From assembly GCF_014905175.1 (NCBI RefSeq), contig NC_057793.1, forward strand, positions 18,084,669 to 18,148,668: a stretch of DNA of 64,000 bases, given 5' to 3'. Of the stretch, positions 32,923 to 43,941 are shown piece by piece. This DNA is from Aphidius gifuensis (lineage: Eukaryota; Arthropoda; Insecta; Hymenoptera; Braconidae). Every line of letters starts with the position of its first letter. The first letter of the stretch is position 1. The notes below the pieces were generated by a model, which was given only the letters and a program-made list of their open reading frames with translations, was not told the DNA's origin and did not search any database. The position numbers were made by a program, and so were the translations under genes.

Positions 32923-33638
32923 CTACCTCTTATCACTGAGTGGTTTTGCACGTTTTGAAATTCCACCATTGTAAGTACCATTATGTCCATAGCTTTTTGC
33001 ACCATGTTTATAAGTATTCCCACCTTGTCCATAATTATTAACACCTACATTATTTTTGTCACCTAGTCCATTATGATTACTAACATCTGGTCGACCTTGT
33101 GTGGAATTATAGTTGTTGTGATTATAGCCACCACGACCACGTTGTCGCCATGTACGATGTCCACCAGCACGACGATATTGCTCTGGTTCCTGCTTATCAT
33201 TATGTTGTCCATCAGATTGAGTTTTATAAACTGTATTTTCTTTGGTATTGTTCTTTGGAATTGTGTATGGTGGTTTTGAAAACAAATCTCGTTCTTTATC
33301 ATTTTTCATTCGCAGATCTTCCATGCCAGCTTGCATTGCCCTATGATCAAGTTCTAGTTGTTTTTTTTTCAATTCAGAGTACTCAGCAATCATGGTTTCT
33401 CTTAAACGGTCCTTCAATTCTTTTTCTCTCTGAATTTTTTGTATTTTCCTGTCATTTTCAAGATCTGCATTTATCTCTTCATCCTGTAAAAAACGCATGA
33501 GAATATACGAAATAAATTAATTAATTTTACCTATAATACGAATAAATTATTGACACGAAATACAAATATATTATATTATATAAACACACTTACAGTAAGC
33601 ATCTCTTCATCCATATTCTTATTTGTGAGAGTTGTCAT
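32923..33638 (-). CDS. Two-exon coiled-coil / RGG-type host gene
   Basis: Exon 1 is 33638-33594 (MTTLTNKNMDEEMLT, 15 codons). The donor is GTAAGTG and the intron is 110 bp; the acceptor TTTTTTACAG lies before exon 2, 33483-32923, ending at TAG. The protein of about 201 residues starts with a charged coiled coil (DEEINADLENDRKIQKIQRE, KELKDRLRETM, YSELKKKQLELDH). A Gly/Asn/Arg-rich tail follows, with RRAGGHRTWRQRGRGG (RGG-type) and repeated Tyr-Gly-His/Asn units. Such tails usually bind RNA, so an RNA-associated role is an inference. I do not recognise the exact family. Canonical splice sites with a preserved frame support a live cellular gene. Confidence 0.75.
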
Positions 33639-33813
33639 ATCTTTTTGAATCTATTTTATCAAATTTTATAATCACACAATGTTTTTTTCAACGAATAATC
33701 GCGTGGTGTTTCTTGCATATACTATTTAGTATTCAGGGGCCGTTACCGGTTACAGTTAACAGCGTGAAGAGGGTTGTTTACACCAGTGTTGAGTAAATGG
33801 TCGAATATTAAGG

Positions 33814-33971
33814 TTTCTTACGGTAAAATACTGTATGGAGCGTTTGAAGTATTTTACAGTTCCTTAAGTGGTGTCTCCACGCTATAGAAATCTCATGCAA
33901 GAACTTGCATAAGATTTCTATAACGTGGAGACACCGCTTTACAGCAAGCAACAGCAAGATACTGTAAGAAA
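33814..33971. mobile_element. Hairpin MITE upstream of the host gene
   Basis: The ends TTTCTTACGGTA and TACTGTAAGAAA are inverted. A central near-perfect stem is formed by 33870-33901 (GGTGTCTCCACG...) and 33904-33935 (...CGTGGAGACACC) with a 2-nt loop. It has no coding capacity. It lies about 180 bp upstream of the start codon at 33638. Confidence 0.65.
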
Positions 33972-34144
33972 GTGTGAAATATCTCAGACGCCATTTTTTA
34001 ATCTTTTTTACTGACGGCCAACTTAGCACTCGTATTTAGAGTCACACAAATTTATTTTGTCAGAACATTTTCGTTGTTTGATTAATGGCCATAAAAATTA
34101 TAAATATAATAACAAAGGTTTATAATAATACAAGTCTGTGAATA

Positions 34145-34453
34145 CCAACGATATGGCACTGCGGTAACGGTTCGGGCTTTGAGACAGGAGGTCTCGAGTT
34201 CGATCCCGACCACCGACGCCATGTATCGAGTGGTAGGCGCAAGCCGGCTGTACTGCCCAGGTTTTTCATGGTTTCCCTGGGCTATAATAGGAATCGGGTA
34301 CAGTTTGAACGCATTACAAAGTCGACATCCATGTCTGTCGCAAAAATGAGTTGTAGGAATTGACGGTTGGAAAATGTTTAAAGGAGGAGAGGCACCGTGC
34401 AAGAAACTTCTTAATAAGAAGTATAGCACGTTAAACAATTCATTTTTTTTTAT
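34145..34453 (+). mobile_element. Full-length tRNA-derived SINE
   Basis: The element is flanked by a perfect 16-bp duplication, TACAAGTCTGTGAATA, at 34129-34144 and 34454-34469. The 5' part has RNA polymerase III box A-like TGGCACTGCGGTAACGG (from 34154) and box B-like GAGTTCGATCCC (34196-34207). The body is followed by an A/T-rich tail. An intact long duplication indicates a young copy mobilised by a LINE. The minus-strand frame 34082-34438 is an artefact. Confidence 0.85.
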
Positions 34454-34557
34454 TACAAGTCTGTGAATAAATAAAAATGTATAACTTATTTCGACAATAA
34501 TTTAAAATGAACACTGTGTTCTTATATTATGTATAAAATTATTTTTTTGTAGCAACA

Positions 34558-34695
34558 ATGGATCAAGAACGCCAGGAAGGTGGTAATAGTTTTCGAAATT
34601 GTATTGTACACATGAAACCAAACGAAAAATACATTGTGACGTACTCGCTTTTGCAATTACGATTTTCACAATGTAATTCGATATTTCAAATATAA
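34558..34695 (+). pseudogene. Short coding-like fragment (45 aa)
   Basis: ATG 34558 opens MDQERQEGGNSFRNCIVHMK and ends at TAA 34695. It is preceded by TTTTTTTGTAG, an acceptor-like sequence. With the fragment at 35397-35585 it may be part of one gene split by the solo LTR. The family is unknown. Confidence 0.25.
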
Positions 34696-34881
34696 ATTAA
34701 TATTTCAACATTTTGTCAAATTGTAAATTAATAAATTCTTTTCTTTTCATTTTGCTGAAACATACAATATTTTAAGTCCGTTGAACCAAAGCTAAATAAA
34801 GTCAGCAATAATTAATTGCTGATTATTATGAGAACCGTTTATAATTATTGGTCAAAAGATATTCCTACCACAAAATATTAT

Positions 34882-35298
34882 TGTTACGAGTTCTATAAAA
34901 ACCTACGTATTTTCGGAAACAATTGCTCTCGTGAATAACTAATTCTAAAGGTAACATCTACCTTTCTTTCGGCATATATTTTAAATCATGTAATTTATAC
35001 AATAAATAAATAGTTTTACTTTAATTTGTGTTGTTAAAATTAATTAACATTTACGCCATTTTTATTATCAAGTGATTATCATCAAGACATTTTCCATCTA
35101 CAAGGTCGACCATCCAGATTGACAACGCCTTAAAAACCTTTTTGATATTCACCTCTAACATCTTTAAAAATAAACTACGCACATTTACCTCTAATCCTGT
35201 TACCCGGTTGGGAATAACTAAATAGAGGACTTTAAAATATTGTCTACTGACTTGTTTATTTTATTATAAAAAAATAAAATTAAACCTGTCACGTAACA
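34882..35298 (+). repeat. Solo LTR related to the env-element LTRs
   Basis: It starts TGTTACGAG and ends CCTGTCACGTAACA, like the coding-strand end of the 4898/16154 LTRs. It contains, in reverse sense to those, GATTGACAACGCC, CTAATCCTGTTACC and GGGAATAACTAAAT. At 417 bp it is shorter and has diverged. No internal region is attached and no clear target duplication is visible. Confidence 0.65.
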
Positions 35299-35396
35299 AC
35301 ATATATAAGCGTGGGTTAGCACAATATGTCCGTAGACTTGGATTCGTCTTAAAAAAATTTTCAACTATCAGAACGTTTCGTGGTTTTTATTAGAGC

Positions 35397-35585
35397 TTAA
35401 CTCTTGAAATAACTGATCAAATTTTCACAAACGATTTGTCAGTAATTGAAAGAAGGTGTATGGAAATGTGTCCACTCCGTCCTAGAGGATTAGTAAACTT
35501 TTTATGGGATGACATGATGAACGAAAGACCTTTAGTCGTCGTTCAAATCCCGAAGTATTGTGAATGTATGTTTCCAAATATTTAA
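35397..35585 (+). pseudogene. Unrecognised coding-like exon fragment
   Basis: A 62-codon frame reads LTLEITDQIFTNDLSVIERR then CMEMCPLRPRGLVNFLWDDM and NERPLVVVQIPKYC before TAA. It follows an acceptor-like TTTTTATTAG. Some 120 bases later TGAYVNEYRLFVDNKKFIAS in another frame also looks coding. These pieces suggest a decayed or spliced gene interrupted by the solo LTR. I cannot name it. Confidence 0.35.
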
Positions 35586-35800
35586 TACAATTAACATCGG
35601 TTTATGAACATGCCTCAAAGTATAGCACTACAAAACCTATCAACAACTGCGGTATTTTAATTTGAATATTTCAAAAGACATATATTTTATAAAAAAAGAA
35701 TTCAATGAGTAACAGGAGCTTATGTCAATGAATATCGATTGTTTGTTGATAATAAAAAATTTATCGCAAGTGATATAATGTGTAGATGTACGATATAAAG

Positions 35801-36020
35801 AATAAAATTTATATAATATATTTGTTTTAAAAATATTGACTGTTGTTTCATATTAATTGTGCATAATAACCACATGTTTTATTGCTTTATTTTTGATAAA
35901 AACTTGATAGTTGTACTCATTCGAAGGAACCTGCATCGCTATCTTATTTCAGAAAACTAAGAAAAAACTAATAACCTATAGTCGATTAATTGAGAAGAGT
36001 GAGTGCGTTCTTCTATCAAT
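35801..36020. other. AT-rich spacer, no gene seen
   Basis: No feature is supported. The plus-strand open frame that starts at 35911 runs into the adjoining foldback. Confidence 0.5.
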
Positions 36021-36512
36021 AGGTTCTTTCTTTTGTGTATTTATTTTTTTTCCTATTTATTTTCGCGCATGCGCGGTTGAATGCACAGTCAGCGAAAAGT
36101 CAGTTTGCAACAGCGTAGGACATGAGGGGCTGGATCATCTCTGTTTTAATTCTTATTTTTTAAGAATAAGTTGTTCGTCGCCGCTGTTCTCTCTTTAAGT
36201 TTGCATGACACGCGCCTGTGCACGATCATGCGCCTTTAAGTGAAGAAAAATAGATACACAAGGTGCTTTCTTTTGTGTATTCATTTTTTTTCACTTTAGT
36301 GCGCATGATCATGCACATGCGCATGTCATGCAAACTTGAGGAAAGAGCAGTGGCGTCAAACAAATAATTCTTAAAAAATAAGAATTAAAACATGGCCGAT
36401 CCAGCCCCTCATGTACTACGCTGTTGCAAACTGAATTTTTGCTGACTGCGCATTCAACTGCGCATGCGCAAAAATAAATAGGGAAAAAAGTAGATACACA
36501 AAAAAAAGCACC
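36021..36512. mobile_element. Foldback element, arms about 245 bp
   Basis: The left arm 36021-36264 and right arm 36265-36512 are reverse complements: GGTTCTTTCTTTTGTGTAT, GCGCATGCGCGGTTGAATGC, CAGTTTGCAACAGCGTAGGA and TGCATGACACGCGCCTGTGC pair with the right arm in order. Diverged relatives are at 1493-2300, and another arm fragment surrounds the MITE at 36612-36944. Apparent ORFs on both strands (35911-36198, 36309-36623) are by-products. Confidence 0.75.
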
Positions 36513-36611
36513 TACAAAAGAAAGCACCCAATTTTCTGTTGGCGCATCATGACCACGCATTTGCGTAGAAGTCGAGGAATCAAGTAAAATTTTTAAGCGG
36601 CGTAGTACATG

Positions 36612-36944
36612 GGGACGTTCCAAAAATCACTCGGAAACCCGGAAGCGGTGCAGTAGACAAAAAATAAAGTGATAAAATAAACTTAAAAGTAACTAGAGGT
36701 TACTGTAGATATTGTAAACAACAAAAACAGCCATATTGCATATGCCATTTGCTTTTGTTACTTATTACGGTTGTGAAAAGTAGTTTTATAATTATTATTA
36801 ATAATTAAACAATAATAATTTATTGACTTGTGCCTATAAAAATACATGAACAAAAAATCATGTCTACCACAACAAAATATCAAAAATTTTCTATGATCAC
36901 AATCTTGAACTTCCGGGTTTCCGAGTGATTTTTGGAACGTCCCC
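36612..36944. mobile_element. MITE with CATG duplication inside a foldback arm
   Basis: The TIRs GGGACGTTCCAAAAATCACT and its complement extend through CGGAAACCCGGAAG. CATG flanks both sides (36608-36611 and 36945-36948). The surrounding GCGTAGTACATG / CATGAGAGGCTGGATCA is continuous in the foldback family (GCGTAGGACATGAGGGGCTG), which proves the insertion. Its inner TIR core CCCGGAAGTTCAAGAT is shared with the MITE at 57160. Confidence 0.75.
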
Positions 36945-36962
36945 CATGAGAGGCTGGATCAG

Positions 36963-37124
36963 CAGTCCAATTCACAGGGCATTACAATTTAGGGCTTTCT
37001 TCCTTCACTGGCGGCGCTTGTGGAGCTTTTGTATGTGAAATCTATATAAAAAAAAATTTACAAGCGCCATCACCGGCAAAAAAAAGCCCTAAATTGTATA
37101 AAATTTACCCTGTGAATTGGGCTG
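36963..37124. mobile_element. 162-bp palindromic MITE, copy 1
   Basis: The ends CAGTCCAATTCACAGGG and CCCTGTGAATTGGGCTG are inverted. The stem includes ATTACAATTTAGGGCTTT and its complement. CAG lies outside both ends, a possible 3-bp duplication. A second copy of the same length is at 46596-46757. Confidence 0.75.
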
Positions 37125-37627
37125 CAGCTATGTTTGAATTCTTAAGGATGATCCGCATTCGCGTCTTTAGCCACTAAGCACTGACGCAGGCACTTGCGAC
37201 TTTTCTAAAACGAAGACGCAGAATTCTTGCGGCTTGACGCAGAGCCCACGACACAATCTTGCGTCTTTTTTGAAATGATAATCCGCCATTGTTGTTGACA
37301 GATATTTATTTGTTGACATATCGTACAATAACGACGCGATTATATCGATATTAAACAGTTATTTAGGTTAGTCTTCTAATAATTGAAATAAAAAAAAAAT
37401 ATGATGCCATACTCCAGTACTTACACTTTAAAAAACAGATTTTTCCTATGAAATTCTTGTTATTATTACTGCGCAAATCTAAGCGATATTGCAGAGCTAA
37501 ACAAAATATTTATTGAAAGAATGCACCCTTCTTTACCTACATGTCCTTTATGTAACAAATTATGTTTCTTACACATACTTCAATCAAAAAGTATAATACA
37601 CAGCGCTTTTTTTCCGACACCTACAGT
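37125..37627. other. Spacer before the hAT insertion, weak coding-like end
   Basis: 37180-37280 repeats GACGCA words. From about 37500 a short frame (IFIERMHPSLPTCPLCNKL) is open up to the target duplication CCTACAGT at 37620-37627 and appears to continue after it at 48245. The hAT may therefore have hit a short coding segment. Support is weak. Confidence 0.3.
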
Positions 37628-37767
37628 CAGTGTTGGGTAGGTATGATACCGGTGTATCATACAGTATGATACATCTCCATTATCATACGCCATGTATCAT
37701 ACATTAAGAGCGCCTCTACATTTAACTTTCTAAACTATTTTACTGACGCCATTTTGCCTATCAGCCA

Positions 37768-38212
37768 TGTTAGAATTTAATGCTTATATTTTATTATTTA
37801 TTTAAATAATTATTTATCAAATAAAGAACAATATAAGAGGAATTATTTAAGGTATATAAAATGAGGTAGACTTTAAATTAATTAATTATTTTCTTTAATC
37901 AAAAGCTACGTATAGGGAGATCGTGTCAATGCTTATGTGTACCAGACAAGAGTCCCAATTAGACTAACACACAAAATTATATATCGACATAATATTAATT
38001 CTTTATTCCTTCGTCTTAATCTCACTTCCAGCATTCGTCATTTATTCCCAGAAAAACATTTCGGTTACACCATGCATCAACATCATCCGATCACACCATA
38101 CTCACATACATACACACAATCTCATTCTCATAAACAAAAATAAATTTAATCTTTATTTCGTTTCATTATTACTTCTTGTTTATTCTACAGAAATAAAATC
38201 ATATTTCCAACA
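37768..38212 (-). repeat. 3' LTR of the copia element (445 bp)
   Basis: The ends are TGTTAGAATTTAATGC and ATTTCCAACA. It is nearly identical to the two pieces of the other LTR. A CCCCCT run next to its inner end (AGGGGG on the element strand) serves as the polypurine tract. The frame 37937-38143 inside it is a by-product. Confidence 0.85.
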
Positions 38213-38638
38213 TTCCCCCTCAAGAAGTAATCATGAAACTCCATAGAGTCAAGTTTAAATAAAATAAAAAAAATAAAATAAAATTTATTATCAAAATTAA
38301 TATTAAAAAAAATAAAGTTAAAAAAAAAAAATTAAAAATAATCATCCAAAGATTACATCATTAAAAATATTCTCAAATATCTCACACATAAAATTAATTA
38401 TTTATCCATATACCTTATCTCTTATATTTCCTATTATTATTTATTATACTTAGATCTATAATCTAATTAGCAATGACAAAATCTCCGTTATACGACTGGG
38501 GCTAACCTTACAATGGTCCAGCATTCACTGCATAGGAAATGGGGAAACCCAGAAAACCCAAATCAGACCATAAACATCTTAAATTAATTATTCATTAAAA
38601 TTAACATAATTATTATCATTAAAAATACATAAAACAAA

Positions 38639-40950
38639 TTAATATTTCTGCATTCCCAACTCCAGGCGCAACCCTGCGAATTTTGGCCCTGGTAAAGGTT
38701 TTGTAAAAGTATCAGCCAATTGTTTACCTGTAGAAATATGTTTTAATATTAGTTGGTTATTCATTACTTGCTGCCTTATAAAATGATACTTAATATCTAT
38801 ATGCTTAGTTCTCTTATGACCAACATGGTTAGATGCTATACTTATACATCCTGTATTATCTTCATATAAAATACATTTATCAATAATTATATTAATTGTT
38901 TTCGCTAAAGATCTTAACCATATCGCTTCTTTTGTCGCTTCAAATAAACCCATATATTCAGCCTCGGTTGATGACGTCGCTATTGTCATTTGTTTATGAG
39001 AATTCCACGATATAGTACATTCTTCATACATTTTAAAAATATAACCTGTCGTACTTTTTCTTTCATGTAAATCACCACCCCAATCTGCATCAGCATAGCC
39101 AATTAATATATTATTATAAATATCATTTCGAGTGTATGTTAATTTTATATCTATTGTACCTTTTAAATATCTTAAAATACGTTTTAAAGAATCCCATAAT
39201 GTCTTATTATTTTTATTTAAATATCTACTCAAAATATTTACTGATATACTCAGATCAGGTCTTGTACAAACCATTAAATACATTAAACATCCCAATAAAT
39301 TTCTACACGGTGCATCATAACTCTCATCTTTATTTAAAGCTTCTTGGTCTATTTTTGTTTCAAGTGGAGTACTTGCGGGGTGACAATCAGTCATATTGAA
39401 TTTACTTAAAATTGATTTTATGTATGTGCTTTGATCTAGTATTATTTTATTCTCAGTTCTAATTATGCGAATCCCAATAAATAATTTTATTTCCTTCATA
39501 TCAACCATTTGAAATTTATTCATTAAATAATTTTTAATACTAGCCATTGTGTCGTCACGTGAAGTTACAATTACCAAATCATCAACATATAAAACTAAAT
39601 AAATATTTTCCATAATATTCCCCCTGTCTAAAATATAAATACAAGGATCAACCTCGGAATTTTTAAAACCCTTTTCTCTAAGTGTCCGCTCAAATATTTC
39701 ATACCAACATCTAGCTGCTTGTTTTAACCCATACAATGCTTTATTTAATTTACATACTTGATTATTACTTGATTCAATACCCTCCGGTACCCTCATATAA
39801 ATATCCTCTTTTAACTCCCCATTTAAAAATGCTGTTTTTACATCCATATGGTGTATCAATAAATTATTTTGATTTGCAAAAGCTAAAATAAGTCTAAAAC
39901 TTGTGATACGAGCTACGGGGGCATATGTCTCATTATAATCTACTAAATATTCTTGGCTAAAACCCCTAGCAACAAGCCGAGCTTTATATTTATAAGGATT
40001 TCCAAGTTCGTCATGTTTAATAGTAAATACCCACTAACAATCAACAATATTTTTATCTTTGGGCTTATCAACTAAAGACCAGGTATCATTCATTCTCAAA
40101 GAATTTATTTCCTCACACATCGCTTCTTCCCATTTTTGTCTATCTTTTCTATTTATAATTTCCTGATAATTTTCCGGTATTTTAGTCATAGCTGATTGCG
40201 CATAAATTAAATATTCTGGCATGTCACTCTCATTATAATTTACTCTATTTAAATTTTTAATACGTTTACTTTTTCTTAAATTATTTTTATCAATATTATT
40301 ATTGTCAGGCTCGTTATTTGTTTCGCTTAAATTTTTATCAATACCATTTTTATCAATTTTATTACCAATATTTATATTTTCATTAATTAAATTTTTACCA
40401 TCATTATTATTATTATTTATATTTTTACCAGTATTATCATCATTCATATTAATACCATCATTTTCATTATTATTTATATTTTCATTTTCATTATTATTAT
40501 TATTTATATTGACCTCACTCGTCAGTGACGGTTCATGTAATTGCGGACCACCCGTCGGTGCATCCATAAGCGTACCATTGCTTATTTCACGAGACCCAAA
40601 ATATTATCATAATTTATTTTAACTGATTTTTCATTTTCAGTAAGTGGCCTAAATTCTTTAACACTTGTCTCATCTGCAATTACATCTCTCACGATATCGA
40701 ATTTCCAATTATCAACATAAAAAATTTTATAACCATTAGGTTCATAACCAACCATTATTCCTTTTATAGATTTTTCATCAAATTTTCTTTTTCTTAATTT
40801 ATTATGTACGTACATTGTCGAACCAAATACTTTTAAAAATTTATAATTCGGCTTTTTACCATGCCACATTTCAAACGGAGTTTTATTTTGTTTTAGCGCT
40901 TTTGTAGGTATAATATTAATTAATTGAGTCGCGGTTAATACGGCTTCACC
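38639..40950 (-). pseudogene. pol: Copia integrase end, RT and RNase H
   Basis: This continues the frame of 40951-43017 after a premature TAG (Trp-type position, LDLMF then GEAVL). The integrase C-terminal part is open to a stop at 40582. A one-base frameshift near 40590 leads to an Asn-rich linker (40567-40037), which meets TAG at 40036-40034 just before WVFTIKHDE of RT. RT and RNase H are then open to 38639: MDVKTAFLNGEL, LYVDDLVIV (YVDD active site), TTGYIFKM, ATSSTEAEYMGL, EDNTGCISIA, KHIDIKYHFIR and ADTFTKPLP. Apart from these breaks the protein is full length, so decay is moderate. Confidence 0.9.
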
Positions 40951-43017
40951 CTAAAACATCAAATCTAATTTCGCGTCAGATAACATCGCACGTGCTTTCT
41001 CGGTAATCGTACGTATCATTCTTTCAGATAACCCATTCAACGACGGTGTATACGCGACTGTTCTATGATAAGTTATACCCCTTTCTACACAAAATTCTTT
41101 CATTTCATTAGATAAATATTCGCGCCCATTATCACAATATAAATTTACCATTTTTAAATTAAAATGACTTTCTCCCTTTGCAACAAAATCTTTAAACGCG
41201 GAAAATACATCTGATTTATTTTTAAGTAAATATGTTACGCAATAGTGTGTAAAATCATCTACAAAAATTACAAAGAAATTTTTATCATCAATAGTCGGTG
41301 GATTAATTGCACCTCCCACATCTGTATGAACAATAAATAATGGTCGCCTCACATGCTCTTTATTTTTACTTTTATTAAAAGGCAATCTAGCCTGCTTCCC
41401 GTTAATACACGCCTCACACAAAATATCAACCGGTTTTACATTTGAAAGTTGATCTAAATCTTCTATCATTTTATTATTAATTATCTCTGAAAATTTCGCT
41501 TTACTTATATGACCCAAACGTCTATGCCATAAATTATAATTATTATTTTTACTAATATTATACGCCTGAATATTTATATCATTTTCAATTCTAAAAACAG
41601 CTTTAGTTAAATTTTCTTTTGACTCACCCTTCATGTACACCTTACCTCCCTTGATTTCTTCAAGGTTATCATTTTTGAAAATTACTTCCATACCCTTTTT
41701 CACTAATTTGTGAACAGACAATAAATTATGATGCAACTCTGGACAATAGTAAACATTTTCAAGGACACATGGTATATCCATATCTGTTATTGCATATATA
41801 TTTCCTTGCTTTGTTGCCTCAATATGATTTCCAGCTGTAAATATTTTTACTGGTGTTTCAAGTACTTTAAAATTTTCTGCAATGTCTTTTCTGTTGATAA
41901 AATGATCTGTAGCTCCAGAGTCCAATATAAATGTGATTTTATCTTTATCATTATTTGTAAATTCTCTATCTCCAATCATTAAGGCTGTTCTCTCAAAGAA
42001 ATTACATGAAGTTGACATATCACTTGCTTGTGCATGATGTGCATATTTTTCATTATTATTATTGTTGTTATAATTGTTGAATTTATTATTATTATTATTA
42101 TCAGTATTTCCATTTGAAAAATTATTATAACGTTGATTATTGAAATTATTATTATTGCGATAATTATTAAAGTTATTATTACGGTTGTTGTTAAAATTAT
42201 TATAACGATTCTTATTGAAGTTATTATTATTATTCATTTGATTTTTAAGTATGAAACAATCCTTTTTAATATGATTTAATTTACCACAATGAAAACATTT
42301 CTTTTGATATTTAAAGTTTGGTCTACTTGAATTATTAAATTTACCCTTAAATCGTGGATTGAATTTATTTTTAAAATTGCTTTTATTATTTAAATTTTGA
42401 TTATCAGAAATATTTTTATCAGTTTGAGTATTTAGTGCTTTAGTACTTGTATCACGTGATTCAATGGTTAATCTCATTTCATATTCTAATAATTTTGTTT
42501 TAATCACATATAGAGTTGTTTCTGTTTCTTTTAAATTATCAATTGAAAGTCTTATTGGTTCATATATACTTGGCAATGATTTGAATAAGTAAAGCATTTT
42601 TTCTGTGTCACCCATAACTACACCTGTATTTACTAATTCAGTTACAATGCTATCAAATAACATGAAATGTTCTGTGAGATTTGTATTAGCTTTTATTTTT
42701 AATGACATTAATTTTTCTCTCAAATACATTTGTCTTAATGGACTTTTGCCTTCAAACATTTTATCTAATTCTGTAAAAATATTTTTACTTCTATCATCTT
42801 CTTTAATTGATAAAGCATGTGCATCATTTAAATAAGAACGAATTATTATTTTTGCTTTTGTATCTTCTCTAATCCATCTGTTATCTGGATTCTTTGGTAT
42901 TTCATCATCAATTATTGTTAACAATTTTTCTTTAGCTAATAAATCTCGGATACGTAATTTCCATATTGGATAATTTTCCCCATTAAATGGTTTAATATTT
43001 TTATTCATTGAATCCAT
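40951..43017 (-). pseudogene. gag-pol: Copia gag, protease and integrase
   Basis: ATG 43017 opens 688 codons. The gag part holds the UBN2-like region (MYLREKLMSLKIKAN, LTEHFMLFDSIVTEL) and a zinc knuckle CFHCGKLNHIKKDC, then a long Asn-rich tract. The protease site is LDSGATDHF. The gag pre-integrase domain has LWHRRLGHIS and CEACINGKQ. The integrase core has D in VHTDVGG, D in LYCDNGREY and E in SLNGLSERMIR. The frame stops at a premature TAG at 40953-40951. Asn codon runs make the middle low complexity. Confidence 0.9.
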
Positions 43018-43075
43018 TTTTAAATTTTATTTTTAACTTTTTATTAATTAAATTTATCAACCCTCTATTTGTTAA

Positions 43076-43548
43076 AGGCATGTGGCCACTAGCATAGTTT
43101 TTCGACCAAGTTCTATGCCATAGCACTTGTGTCACTATATCTAACTAGAAATTTACTAGAAAATGGCCGCCGAGGACTATGTTGAAAAAATGCTGCATGC
43201 AGCATTTTCAGCATAGAACCGCTAACTTCACACTAGTTTTTTTTGATACAGCCAACGATAAAAAAATACAACAACAATGGTTAGCGTTGTTAATAAATTT
43301 CTTTGTTTATATTTACACATGTATAGTACATATATATAATGATTGACTGTCAAAATATCAAATTGTCAACAAATAAAAAAGGTTATATTTTTATTTATCT
43401 TTTATGTGTTTGTAAGCAAGTTGGTACAGCTGAAACAATTTCAAGAAACGATTAAAACGCCGCCCTAGAGCCGTCATATGTGAACTTTTCCTTCCATAGC
43501 GCTATGGCATAGAACTTGGTCGAAAAACTATGCTAGTGGCCACAAGCC
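43076..43548. mobile_element. TTAA-flanked MITE in the copia leader
   Basis: The inverted ends GTGGCCACTAGCATAGTTTT and AAAACTATGCTAGTGGCCAC extend about 47 bp to CTATGCCATAGC. TTAA flanks both sides (43072-43075 and 43549-43552), as piggyBac-type elements leave. It has no coding capacity. It lies between the copia primer site and the gag start. Confidence 0.75.
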
Positions 43549-43928
43549 TTAAAACTTGAATTTATTAAATTTTTAATTTCAAGAGAAAAAAAATTTTTAA
43601 ACAAATACGTAAAAATAAAATTTGTAAAACTGTCCACTGACTCGATTGAAATTATAGTCTTATATATCTATAACGTTACCAGAATAATTATCCATTATTT
43701 AATTATGTGTCTTTGTCACAAACAAAAAAAAAATTATATTTATATAAAAAAAATGAGTTTGATTTTTAAAAGTTTGTCGTATCACTCATCACTTATATTT
43801 TTCAAGTTATTAATCACTTGATAGTTTCATTATTATGAACTATTCACTAAAATATTTATTCACCAAAAATTTTATTTTATTTTTATTTTTAAAAAACACG
43901 CGGTGGTGTAAACCAAGGCACGTAGCCG

Positions 43929-43941
43929 TGGGCCCATAACC
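43929..43941 (-). promoter_or_regulatory. Copia primer binding site (initiator tRNA-Met type)
   Basis: On the element's strand the LTR end is followed directly by GGTTATGGGCCCA. The classical copia element uses this sequence to prime with an internal fragment of initiator tRNA-Met rather than its 3' end. Confidence 0.75.

Noticed and set aside
34082..34438. Minus-strand 118-aa frame
   Set aside because: It lies antisense across the SINE and has no independent support.
37937..38143. Matching frames at 37937-38143 and 45694-45924
   Set aside because: They are the same sequence within the two copia LTRs, so they are LTR by-products and not a gene family.
39132..39399. Plus-strand frames over copia RT
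   Set aside because: Antisense to a well-supported coding region.
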